Source: RHLJ01 sp040222455
GTDB lineage: Bacteria; Bacteroidota; Rhodothermia; Balneolales; Balneolaceae
Direction of reading: 5' to 3'
Assembly: GCA_040222455.1 (NCBI GenBank)
Contig: JAVKDD010000027.1
Coordinates: forward strand, 124,001 to 188,000
DNA length: 64,000 nucleotides
Program-made: the position numbers and the translations under genes
Shown: positions 47,425-55,018 of the stretch, in pieces
Position numbering within the stretch: the first letter of the stretch is position 1
Layout of the letters: every line of letters starts with the position of its first letter
The notes under the pieces: model-generated
Told to the model about the DNA's origin: nothing
What the model saw: only the letters and a program-made list of their open reading frames with translations
Database searches by the model: none

Positions 47425-48273
47425 ATGAAAAATTACCTCATTTACAACGGATCGTTAGTTCCTGAAGAAGAAGTATTAATATCTCCACTGAACCGGGGAA
47501 TGATGTATGGAGATGGATGTTTTGATACACTTCGAACTTATAAAGGGAAATTTTTTAAGCTTGAAGAACATTTTAAGCGATTTATTAATAGCGCTAATTA
47601 TTTAGGGATTGAGACTTACTTTGAATTTGCTGATTTCAAACTGAAAATTCTGGAATTGCTTGAAGCTAATCATTTGATGAAAAAAGACGCGATTATTAGA
47701 GTCCAGTGTTGGAGAGACGGTGGAAGGGGATATTTATCCAAATCAACCAACGCTCATTGGATTACTAGTAGCTCCGAAATAGAGCCCTATAAGGAATCTA
47801 TTCAACTTTCAATAGTAGATGTCAGGGCAATACCCGCTGATGCCCTAGAACGAATATTTAAGCTTTCCAATGGGTTGAATTACATTAAGGCAGCTAATCA
47901 ATCCAATTTGTCTGGAGCCGATGATGCGTTAATGCTTACTATGAATAAAAAAGTGAGTGAAACTACCAAAGCGAATATCTTTTGGGTAAAAGAGAATACC
48001 GTATTTACTCCTTCTATTAACTGTGACTTACTACCCGGAATTACTCGTAATACGATAATCGATTTACTTGCCAAAACCAGTTTATTCAGTGTAGTTGAAG
48101 GTGAGTTCGAAGTAAAAGATGTGGAACATTCGGAGGCAGTGTTTGTCACGAACTCTGTACGTGAGATTGTTTCTGTTACATCAATTGATGGAACTCGGTT
48201 TGATTCATCACATCCAGTTGTTCATTCAATTAAAGACAATTTCGAAGAATTTAAGCGTCAAAATTTAAGCTGA
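47425..48273 (+). CDS. Class IV aminotransferase, probably 4-amino-4-deoxychorismate lyase
   Basis: 282 residues of the fold-type IV PLP family. The N-terminal motif is NRGMMYGDGCFDTLRTYKGK; the Schiff-base lysine is Lys155 (LNYIKAANQS), and the ETTKANIFWV glutamate follows near 178. The family includes branched-chain aminotransferase, D-amino-acid aminotransferase and PabC. Its TGATG overlap with folC argues for PabC, which makes p-aminobenzoate for folate. PabC from this lineage is not well separated from the aminotransferases by motif alone, so the assignment rests on context. Confidence 0.8.
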   Translation: MKNYLIYNGSLVPEEEVLISPLNRGMMYGDGCFDTLRTYKGKFFKLEEHFKRFINSANYLGIETYFEFADFKLKILELLEANHLMKKDAIIRVQCWRDGGRGYLSKSTNAHWITSSSEIEPYKESIQLSIVDVRAIPADALERIFKLSNGLNYIKAANQSNLSGADDALMLTMNKKVSETTKANIFWVKENTVFTPSINCDLLPGITRNTIIDLLAKTSLFSVVEGEFEVKDVEHSEAVFVTNSVREIVSVTSIDGTRFDSSHPVVHSIKDNFEEFKRQNLS

Positions 48274-49532
48274 TGGAAAGGTTTGAATCCATTGAGGATG
48301 TTTGGAAGTACATCAATTCAATTCCCATGTTTTCTAAAGTGGGTGATAAAGCCAGTAACTTTGGATTGAATAATATTACCCGATTTTGTGAACGTATCGG
48401 AAATCCACAAAAAAAGTTTAAAAGTATACATGTAGCAGGCACCAACGGAAAGGGATCGACCTGTTATTTATTGGAGACGGTGTATAAACGGGCAGGCTAC
48501 AAAACAGGATTGTTTATTTCTCCTCATTTAATCAAATACAATGAACGTGTTCGCATATCAGGAGTGGACGTTTCAGATAAATTGATTCTGGATTTTTTCC
48601 AAGAAACAGATTCTGTTTTACAAGAAGTACCACTTACCTATTTCGAAATTAGTACCGCATTAGCTTTTTGGGTGTTCAGTAAAGAGAAGGTTGATCTTGC
48701 AATTATAGAAACGGGATTGGGAGGGAGACTGGATTCAACTAATATAATTAGTCCTGAACTCTCAATAATTACCAGTATAGGGAAAGATCATGAACAAATT
48801 TTAGGGAATACGATTGAAAAAATTGCCTTTGAGAAGGCTGGGATATTAAAAACAAATACTCCGGTTATAGTAGGAAATCTGGATGCTTTAGCTATGAAAA
48901 TTATCGAAGAGAAAGCAACTATTGAAAATTCTAAACTAATTAAAAGTGCCGAATTAAAGCCAGAATTTGACCAAGGAATGGTGACTTTTAAAGCAAATAA
49001 AAAAAGCTATTCAACCAATTTAATAGAACCCATTAATTGCTGGAATGTGGCAATGGTAGCAAAAGCAATTGAAGTATTAAATTCTAAGTTTAGTGTTCCG
49101 GAAATGGCTTTTAAAGAAGCGATAGAGCACTTTAAAGGTGTGCCAGCACGTTTTGAAAAACTACATCCCCAAAAAGATTGGTACTTTTCAGGATCACATA
49201 ATACCCAGGCAATTGACGCTATGCTTGAAGCCGTTGATCAATTTCGAACTGCAAAAAAAGTATTAGTCTTATCTTTAATGAAAGACAAGATGAAAAACGA
49301 AATCTTTTCAAAATTCAAGGCTTTCGATGAAATCTATTATTACGCACAAGAAGGAGATCGTGCCGCTAAATTTTCAGATATAAAAGAGTTTATTCGTGCC
49401 AAAAAGATTGATGAGAGTACCTATAAAATGTTTTTAAATGAATTGCATACAGAGTTAGTAATTTTTGCTGGAAGTTTTTACTTTTACTCAACAATAAAGC
49501 GGTGGCTAAACGAAGATACAGAAAATCTTTAG
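48273..49532 (+). CDS. folC: Folylpolyglutamate synthase / dihydrofolate synthase
   Basis: 419 residues of the Mur-ligase superfamily. The P-loop is AGTNGKGSTC (Lys60 region), followed by the family block GLFISPHLIKYNERVRI and IIETGLGGRLDSTNI; GKDHEQILGNTIEKIAFEKAGI gives the ATP and metal region. The C-terminal domain contains SGSHNTQAID. The enzyme adds glutamate to dihydropteroate and folates. Its ATG overlaps the stop of the PabC-like gene by one base, so the two are translationally coupled in a folate operon. Confidence 0.95.
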   Translation: MERFESIEDVWKYINSIPMFSKVGDKASNFGLNNITRFCERIGNPQKKFKSIHVAGTNGKGSTCYLLETVYKRAGYKTGLFISPHLIKYNERVRISGVDVSDKLILDFFQETDSVLQEVPLTYFEISTALAFWVFSKEKVDLAIIETGLGGRLDSTNIISPELSIITSIGKDHEQILGNTIEKIAFEKAGILKTNTPVIVGNLDALAMKIIEEKATIENSKLIKSAELKPEFDQGMVTFKANKKSYSTNLIEPINCWNVAMVAKAIEVLNSKFSVPEMAFKEAIEHFKGVPARFEKLHPQKDWYFSGSHNTQAIDAMLEAVDQFRTAKKVLVLSLMKDKMKNEIFSKFKAFDEIYYYAQEGDRAAKFSDIKEFIRAKKIDESTYKMFLNELHTELVIFAGSFYFYSTIKRWLNEDTENL

Positions 49533-49650
49533 CCATCTACTCTTTTTCATCCTTACCTGATTGAGTGCTTTAAGACATTATCCAAACATTGATAATTAGG
49601 CATTCTCCCCAAATTCAGTAAGAATATTATCGCAATAGCACACATATTAT

Positions 49651-51357
49651 ATGTCAGATAACCAGACAGGTAGGCTTTCAGCTGGTGAGTTGGAATCCTT
49701 AAAATCTAAGAAACTTCCCGAACTACAAGTAATTGCAAAATCTGTAGGTGTAAAACGGGTTACAGGTATAAAAAAGCAAGAGCTTATCGAGCGGATCACA
49801 GAACTATCCGGCGGGATAAATACCAATCAGGAAACTCCCCCAAGAAAGAAGAGGGCTCGAATTACCAAAAGGGAGCGAATAGAAATCCCTGAGGAAGAAA
49901 GTAAAGAACAGGCTAGAGAGGAAGAAGCTAAAGAGCATGTCCAAGAGAAAGTTGTTGATAAAGAATCTGATGAAAAAACACCTCTGAAAATTGAGATTAA
50001 AAAAACCAGTCAGAAAGATGATGAGTTAACATCTTATGGTTCTCACTCTCATATTATTTCTTATAAAAAAGAACCTGAAATTGACGAAAAAGAACTCGAA
50101 AGAAGAAGAAAACAGCAGGAAAATCAGAGAAAACAACGCAATCAGAATAGAAATAATAATCGCCGCCATGAGCACGATCAACTTCCAAACTCTGATAAAC
50201 CTACGCTAGCTGAACGACTTGAAGAAATATCAGATCAATTGGGGCCATATTTAATTAATGAAGGTACACTCGAGATTTTGCCAGACGGATATGGCTTTCT
50301 TCGCTCAGTAAATTATAATTACAAAGCGAGCCCCGATGATATTTATGTTTCTCCCTCACAAATTAAAAGATTTAGACTTCGCCAAGGCGATTGCGTAATT
50401 GGGATTATTCGTCCGCCTAAAGTAGGAGAACGCTATTTTGCATTATTGCGAGTTGAAGGGGTAAACGGTAGAATTCCAACGGATATGGATAACCGTGGAG
50501 TATTTGATGAGATGTTACCCATCCACCCAGATGCCCGTTATACCTTGGAGTATAATCCTCGCGAATACACCACTCGATTTATTGATTTATTTGCACCTGT
50601 TGGGATGGGTCAACGTCAGTTAATCGTAGCTCAACCAAAAACCGGTAAAACTACCATACTCAGAAATATTGCGAATGCTATATCGACCAATCATCCGGAT
50701 GCAAAGATTCTAATTTTGTTGATTGATGAACGCCCCGAAGAAGTAACCGAAATGGAGCGTACGGTAAAGGGTGCTGAGGTTGTAGCTTCTACCTTTGACG
50801 AAAAACCTGAAAATCATATCGGACTTTCAGAAATTGTGTTTGAAAAGGCAAAACGCTTGGTTGAAAGCGGTCACGACGTAGTTCTCTTACTTGATTCTAT
50901 TACCCGATTAGCCCGAGCTTATAACGTAGGCGCAGGGAATAAAGGTCGCACAATGACTGGTGGTGTAGATTCAGAAGCACTTAAAATTCCACGACAATTA
51001 TTTAGCTCAGCTAGAAATATTGAAGGTGGTGGATCACTCACCATAATTGCAACTGCTTTGGTTGATACGGGTTCACGAATGGACGATGTAATCTTCGAAG
51101 AATTCAAAGGAACGGGTAATAGTGAGATCGTTCTGGATCGAAGAATATCAGACCGCAGAATCTATCCTGCCATCGATATATTCAGAAGTGGTACCAGAAG
51201 AGAGGAATTATTGGTATCTGATGCTGAACGCGAAAAAGTTGTACTACTTCGCCGCTATCTTACTAATATGAACTCATTCGAAGCTGCAGAATTCCTAATC
51301 GATAAAATAAAAGGAACTAAAAACAACGAAGAGTTTTTAATTTCAATGAATAAGTAG
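49651..51357 (+). CDS. rho: Transcription termination factor Rho with extended N-terminal region
   Basis: 568 residues against 419 in E. coli. A Rho_N helical domain (about 10-52, LKSKKLPELQVIAKSVGVKR) is followed by a charged, low-complexity insert (about 55-185, rich in Glu, Lys, Arg, Asn and Gln), then the cold-shock RNA-binding domain (DGYGFLRSVNYNY near 213) and the RecA-type ATPase. Walker A is QPKTGKTTI (Lys333); Walker B is VVLLLDSITRLARA. The Q-loop and R-loop region (GGGSLTIIATALVDTGSRMD) is intact. Long disordered inserts are common in Rho of Bacteroidota. A Rho-independent terminator follows. Confidence 0.97.
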   Translation: MSDNQTGRLSAGELESLKSKKLPELQVIAKSVGVKRVTGIKKQELIERITELSGGINTNQETPPRKKRARITKRERIEIPEEESKEQAREEEAKEHVQEKVVDKESDEKTPLKIEIKKTSQKDDELTSYGSHSHIISYKKEPEIDEKELERRRKQQENQRKQRNQNRNNNRRHEHDQLPNSDKPTLAERLEEISDQLGPYLINEGTLEILPDGYGFLRSVNYNYKASPDDIYVSPSQIKRFRLRQGDCVIGIIRPPKVGERYFALLRVEGVNGRIPTDMDNRGVFDEMLPIHPDARYTLEYNPREYTTRFIDLFAPVGMGQRQLIVAQPKTGKTTILRNIANAISTNHPDAKILILLIDERPEEVTEMERTVKGAEVVASTFDEKPENHIGLSEIVFEKAKRLVESGHDVVLLLDSITRLARAYNVGAGNKGRTMTGGVDSEALKIPRQLFSSARNIEGGGSLTIIATALVDTGSRMDDVIFEEFKGTGNSEIVLDRRISDRRIYPAIDIFRSGTRREELLVSDAEREKVVLLRRYLTNMNSFEAAEFLIDKIKGTKNNEEFLISMNK

Positions 51358-51383
51358 AAAGCATTCATCATTTAGAATATAAT

Positions 51384-51413
51384 AAAGGCTCGGGTTTACT
51401 CGAGCCTTTTTTT
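51384..51413 (+). terminator. Rho-independent terminator of rho
   Basis: A 9-bp stem AAAGGCTCG / CGAGCCTTT with an 8-base loop, followed by TTTT, 26 bases after the rho stop codon. Confidence 0.9.
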
Positions 51414-51462
51414 ATTTGAATGCGGAGCGAATACTTCTCCTAAGATGGAGTAAGAAAAGGTA

Positions 51463-51612
51463 GGTCATCGCGAGGAGCATAGTTTTCTTTTCCTGGGATT
51501 TTAGTAACCGACGCAGCGATCTCCAGATCAAAGCTGGTAGGTCAATTCTGAGAGATTGCTTCGTCGTTTAAGTCCAAGGCTTACATTTCAAATCTTGGCT
51601 TCTCGCAATGAA
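51463..51612. repeat. Dispersed palindromic intergenic repeat element
   Basis: The 304-base gap between rho and the DUF6090 gene holds this element after the terminator. GTCATCGCGAGGAGCA (51464-51479) and CGACGCAGCGATCTCC (51510-51525) form one diverged pair; AGAGATTGCTTCGTCG (51551-51566) and CTCGCAATGA (51602-51611) form another in reverse order. The pieces resemble the widely spread bacterial intergenic repeat built from a TCATTGCGAGGAGC...CGACGAAGCAATCTC palindrome. It is more GC-rich than its surroundings and encodes no protein. It is probably a degraded non-autonomous mobile palindrome. Confidence 0.6.
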
Positions 51613-51661
51613 GGTAACCATCTGCGAACGGAATGAATCAGGGTTGGTATTAATTGTTTAT

Positions 51662-52426
51662 CTAATCTACTGTATTAAACTCTAGAATCTCATCAATTGA
51701 CTGCAGTACAGATGTAGCAGTTTCAAGCTGTCTCTTATAAATCCCCTGCATAGACTTAATTCTAAAAAAGCTAAATTTTATCTGGTTCCTACCTTCGATA
51801 GATGAAAGCATTAACACTAATGCTTTTTGTCTTTCAACTTCATTTTGAAATATATTTATTGAATCTTCAGGTGTAATGTAAGAGGTCACTTCAAAATTGT
51901 CTTGCCGGTTCCAATAATTAGATTCAATCAAAGAAGTTTCTTTATCCCAATCATTAAAGCTTTTTAGGTAATCCTGATTAAATGTGAAATAGATATTTAT
52001 TTTTCTATATACAGAATCAAATTCAACCATGTTCAATACATTGGGATCGTTCATTTTAGTAAATGCCTGATCATTGCTTTGGATATTGAAATACTTTGAA
52101 GCTGTTAAAGCTTCAAGGTACATAGAACTTAAATTCGAAAGATCATTTTGTTGAAGTCCCCATTTTTTATAATCCAAGAACTGATTCATATCCTTCAAAG
52201 TTCTTGAAAATATCGTGGTATCTTGAACCAAATCACTTTTAACATTCTTTAGGTAATTAAGAGCAAGTGAACGGTTCTTTTGGTTCTCGTTCCAATTATT
52301 TATTTGAAGAGCAATCAAGATTCCAATTACAACTAGAATAATTTCTCCAATACCATATATAAGATATTTGCTGAATTTGTTTTCAGACAACATTTGTTGT
52401 CTAATTTTTCTAAAGAATTTTATCAT
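51662..52426 (-). CDS. DUF6090 family membrane-anchored protein
   Basis: 254 residues. The N-terminus has the family signature: a basic head, one membrane helix (about 22-42) with YGIGEIILVVIGILIALQIN, and the directly following NNWNENQK. The rest (about 50-254) is helical and charged and predicted outside or periplasmic. Function is unknown; the family is abundant in Bacteroidota and often occurs as scattered single genes. It is the third gene of the minus-strand array beginning at 54296, after an attC-like site. A cassette 3' boundary could be GTTGGTA at 51643-51649 (plus strand), but this is weak. Confidence 0.8.
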   Translation of the reverse strand: MIKFFRKIRQQMLSENKFSKYLIYGIGEIILVVIGILIALQINNWNENQKNRSLALNYLKNVKSDLVQDTTIFSRTLKDMNQFLDYKKWGLQQNDLSNLSSMYLEALTASKYFNIQSNDQAFTKMNDPNVLNMVEFDSVYRKINIYFTFNQDYLKSFNDWDKETSLIESNYWNRQDNFEVTSYITPEDSINIFQNEVERQKALVLMLSSIEGRNQIKFSFFRIKSMQGIYKRQLETATSVLQSIDEILEFNTVD

Positions 52427-52450
52427 TGGTTAATGTGTGTTCAAAAAGAA

Positions 52451-52578
52451 GCAGAACGGTTCACATTTGGCTTATGGCGGTTTCGAAGCACTTTCCTGTC
52501 TACCAACGAAAGGTGGCTACGAAGCGAAAACCATGCTGGTAGCCGTTCACCAGCCATAAGTTATATGCGGTGTTAGGT
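52451..52578 (-). repeat. attC-like site following the 219-residue gene
   Basis: Read on the minus strand, ACCTAAC (52578-52572, fits RYYYAAC) begins 11 bases after the stop of the 219-residue gene. It is followed by CTTATGGC (52560-52553), an inner GGCTAC / GTAGCC pair (52544-52539 and 52520-52515), then GCCATAAG (52478-52471) and GTTCTGC (52457-52451), which only partly fits GTTRRRY. The outer spacers are 11 and 13 bases, so the folded site would be nearly symmetrical. At 128 bases it is within the known attC length range. Proof of recombination cannot be read from the sequence. Confidence 0.45.
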
Positions 52579-52588
52579 GCAGATTTTA

Positions 52589-53248
52589 TTAATTATTTAA
52601 TTTTAATTCGGAATCAATCTTTTCCTTTAGCACTTTTGATTCTTGAATTATCATCTTATATGAGTCAACCTTTTGTGAAATCAAAGATTCGTAAATAATA
52701 ATCTTATTTTTTAACACGATTTTTTCATTTTCATTCATAAACCTCATTTCTTGCAGATCAATATTTCTGATAACCCAAGGAATTAACTCTGTCTTAAAAA
52801 ATTCAACTTGATATTCACTCCTTTTTGCACTTTCTATTGCCAATCCTTCGTAAAAGTCGGAAATGTCCCTTCTAATTTCAAAATTTTCAATTAAACTAAA
52901 TTTACCAGACGCTTTTATTGAATTATAGGTAGAAGTTGTAGATACATAATTTTCCACTCTGAAAATTGCATCTATGTAATCGTTGATGCTATCGGTATTA
53001 TTATTTGTTAGAGCCGTTATGAGTTTACTCAAATTCTCTTGATGGTTTATATTTTCAGGTATTTGATAATTTGTAAAAGCATCTAAATCTTCGCTTAATT
53101 CATTTGCTAAAGATTCCATTAATAAGAAGCTTTCTTTTTTATCTTGATTTAGTTTAGCGTTGTCATTGATATAAAAAGCAAGGTAAACCCCAATTACCAC
53201 CGCTGAAAAATTCAATAAATGATTGATATAATTGATTTTCCTTTTCAT
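52589..53248 (-). CDS. Cassette-type membrane-anchored protein, DUF6090-like architecture
   Basis: 219 residues: a short basic head, one membrane helix (about 12-28, FSAVVIGVYLAFYIND), and a long helical charged domain. The VVIGVYLAFYINDN segment parallels the VVIGILIALQINNW segment of DUF6090 proteins, but the rest is not obviously alike, so it is a distant relative or an analogue. It is flanked on both sides by attC-like sites, with GTTAGAT 22 bases before its ATG and ACCTAAC 11 bases after its stop; these heptamers pair with each other at 6 of 7 positions. This is the geometry of an integron cassette. Function is unknown. Confidence 0.7.
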   Translation of the reverse strand: MKRKINYINHLLNFSAVVIGVYLAFYINDNAKLNQDKKESFLLMESLANELSEDLDAFTNYQIPENINHQENLSKLITALTNNNTDSINDYIDAIFRVENYVSTTSTYNSIKASGKFSLIENFEIRRDISDFYEGLAIESAKRSEYQVEFFKTELIPWVIRNIDLQEMRFMNENEKIVLKNKIIIYESLISQKVDSYKMIIQESKVLKEKIDSELKLNN

Positions 53249-53269
53249 TAATTCTAAATTTTAATATGT

Positions 53270-53322
53270 ATCTAACGTTTATGGCTAAACTGCGCATCAA
53301 TGCCGTTTAGCCTTTGTTGTAG
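53270..53322 (-). repeat. attC-like site following the oxidoreductase gene
   Basis: Read on the minus strand: CTACAAC (53322-53316), TTT-equivalent spacer, GGCTAAAC (53312-53305), a 14-base loop, GTTTAGCC (53290-53283), a 6-base spacer, and GTTAGAT (53276-53270, a perfect GTTRRRY core). It begins 5 bases after the oxidoreductase stop and ends 22 bases before the next ATG. The inner 8-bp stem is perfect. The 53-base length is slightly below the usual attC minimum of about 57. Confidence 0.55.
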
Positions 53323-53327
53323 TGAGT

Positions 53328-54296
53328 TTATGTCTTCACTACAATCTTTCCTTTTGCTCTATCATCTTCCATGTATTGATGTGCTGTTGCGATTTCATTA
53401 AGATGGAATACCTTGTCAATATTTAATTGGATAATACCCTTTTCAACATCATCAATAAAGTCTTGGAGCAATTCTTTTGAAAGGTTATTTGATTCCCCCA
53501 TGTAAACGGTCAATCTTCCTAAAGACGGAATGTCTCCCATAGGTGTGAATTCTTTCAAAGTCCATTCATTCCCCAATATTCCAGTCATACAAACTATTCC
53601 TTTTGGGGCAATGCACTTAAGGGAATCCTTAAGAGTTCTTGTTCCTATTAATTCAAGAACTTTACGAATTCCATCTGGGTATATTTCCCTGACCTTGTCA
53701 TGAATATTTCCCTTGTCTATTATTACACAATCAGCTCCATTTTCTAACAGGGCTTGTTTTTTACCCGGATTCCTAGTTGTCGAGACAACAGTTAGTCCTT
53801 TAGATTTTGCGAGTTGGCATGACAACATACCAATTGAAGATGTGCCTCCTCTGATAAGCAGAGTTTCGCCCTCGGCTATTTCCAATGCTTGATTCAAGGA
53901 CCCTGAGACGGTCTGAAACATTTCAGGTATTGCTCCAAGTACGTCCCAAGTAAGTTTACTTTTGAAGGGGAATATTATTTCAAGAGGAGCCAAGGTATAT
54001 TCAGCGTAACCACCATCAAAGAACCTTCCCATTCCCCCCATAATCGCAGCTACTTGTTGACCTTTCGAATAAGTATTCGAAGGGTCATCTTCTATAATGC
54101 CAACACACTCAATTCCCTGAATTTTAGGAAAGATTACTCCTGGGGAATCACCCCTTCTTGTAAAGAGCTCGGATCTATTTAAACCGAATGATTCTACTTT
54201 AATTAAAACCCAACCAGTCTTAACTTTTGGTTTATCGACTTCTTGAATTTCTATAACCTCAGGATTTCCGGCTTTTGTTGTTACTGCTGCTTTCAT
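53328..54296 (-). CDS. Zinc-independent medium-chain oxidoreductase (quinone oxidoreductase-like), probable gene cassette
   Basis: 322 residues of the medium-chain dehydrogenase/reductase family. The N-terminal GroES-like half contains LIKVESFGLNRSELFTRRG; the nucleotide-binding half has LLIRGGTSSIGMLSCQLAKSKG (glycine-rich turn near 148-156) and a C-terminal GKIVVKT. The cysteine/histidine zinc ligands of alcohol dehydrogenases are absent, so it is like NADPH:quinone or enone reductases. The start is 11 bases from a CTACAAC heptamer (54308-54314, plus strand), and its 3' end is followed by a matching heptamer, which suggests a mobile cassette. The physiological substrate is unknown. Confidence 0.85.
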   Translation of the reverse strand: MKAAVTTKAGNPEVIEIQEVDKPKVKTGWVLIKVESFGLNRSELFTRRGDSPGVIFPKIQGIECVGIIEDDPSNTYSKGQQVAAIMGGMGRFFDGGYAEYTLAPLEIIFPFKSKLTWDVLGAIPEMFQTVSGSLNQALEIAEGETLLIRGGTSSIGMLSCQLAKSKGLTVVSTTRNPGKKQALLENGADCVIIDKGNIHDKVREIYPDGIRKVLELIGTRTLKDSLKCIAPKGIVCMTGILGNEWTLKEFTPMGDIPSLGRLTVYMGESNNLSKELLQDFIDDVEKGIIQLNIDKVFHLNEIATAHQYMEDDRAKGKIVVKT

Positions 54297-54307
54297 CTTT
54301 AAATTTA

Positions 54308-54314
54308 CTACAAC
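54308..54314 (-). other. Candidate cassette boundary (attI-side core) next to the recombinase remnant
   Basis: GTTGTAG on the minus strand, 11 bases before the oxidoreductase ATG. It is the exact reverse complement of the CTACAAC heptamer at the end of that same cassette (minus 53322-53316), as required when an integron cassette is inserted from a circle. It diverges from GTTRRRY at two positions. Seven bases can match by chance, so the support comes from position as well as sequence. Confidence 0.4.
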
Positions 54315-54388
54315 TTATGCATACACGCATTGCTTGTTTGCTTGTCTAATAATATTGCGTATATACGTAAAATTATATTAATATACGA

Positions 54389-54416
54389 CTGTAACAGATC
54401 CTGCGATATGTTACAG
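54389..54416. promoter_or_regulatory. Inverted repeat across the recombinase start codon
   Basis: CTGTAAC (54389-54395) and GTTACAG (54410-54416) form a perfect 7-bp inverted repeat with 14 bases between, and the second arm overlaps the ATG at 54408. The upstream TGCGTATATACG palindrome (54356-54367) is a second candidate site. A repressor operator for the recombinase gene is possible; no known motif is matched. Confidence 0.35.
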
Positions 54417-54941
54417 TCTGAATTAATCCAAAAATTTGAACGTCGGTTAAGAGCCCAAAGATTTAGTGAGAATACTATTTCTAATTATTCGGGCGGATTA
54501 AGAATTTCGGAAGCGTTGAATTAAATAATAACAGATATTTATTCTGATAGAATGATAATTAGAATTAAGCAGTCGAAAGGAGCCAAGGATCGTGAAGTTA
54601 TGCTTGCTGAAAAACTTCTATTAATTCGGTCGTGCTTTGCCGACTCCCTGTAAATGCCAAAAGAATATTTATTCGAAGGCCAGAAAGGAGGGAAGTACTC
54701 TTCTGCTTCTATTCAGCAATTAATGAGGAAGCATAGAAAACTAGCAAATATCAAAAAAAAGGCAACTCCCCACACTCTACGCCACTCTTTTGCTACTCAT
54801 CTCCTGGATAATGGAACAGACATTCGTTTTATCCAAGAATTATTAGGGCATAAACATATTTCAACTACTCAAATTTATACACACGTTTCTTCACGAAGCT
54901 TGAAGGATGTGAGAAGTCCTGTTGAGAATATTAAACTTTGA
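54408..54941 (+). pseudogene. Decayed Xer/integron-type tyrosine recombinase
   Basis: One reading frame, broken by two in-frame stops (54522-54524 and 54651-54653) and an internal deletion. The N-terminal MLQSELIQKFERRLRAQRFS stretch of the core-binding domain jumps from NYSG directly to GLRISEALN, which carries the first catalytic arginine, removing roughly 120 residues. After the first stop, QSKGAKDREVMLAEK gives the catalytic lysine, and after the second, HTLRHSFATHLL, ELLGHKH and the tyrosine motif IYTHV are all intact. The ending VRSPVENIKL resembles integron integrases and XerA-like proteins. The distance between the lysine and HTLR regions leaves no room for the IntI-specific insert. 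It is divergent from the adjacent cassette-like genes. Confidence 0.85.
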
Positions 54942-55018
54942 ATTTTGTTTGTAATTTGAAATCTGGTTTTTGAAATTTACTCCAAGTATCTTCCAAGCCA
55001 ATTGAAGACACGCTATAA

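Noticed and set aside
51463..51612. CRISPR-like array
   Set aside because: The repeated pieces are inverted, diverged and irregularly spaced, and no cas gene is near.
54408..54941. True IntI integrase
   Set aside because: The spacing between the catalytic lysine region and the HTLR box leaves no place for the IntI-specific insert; the remnant is called Xer/integron-type only.
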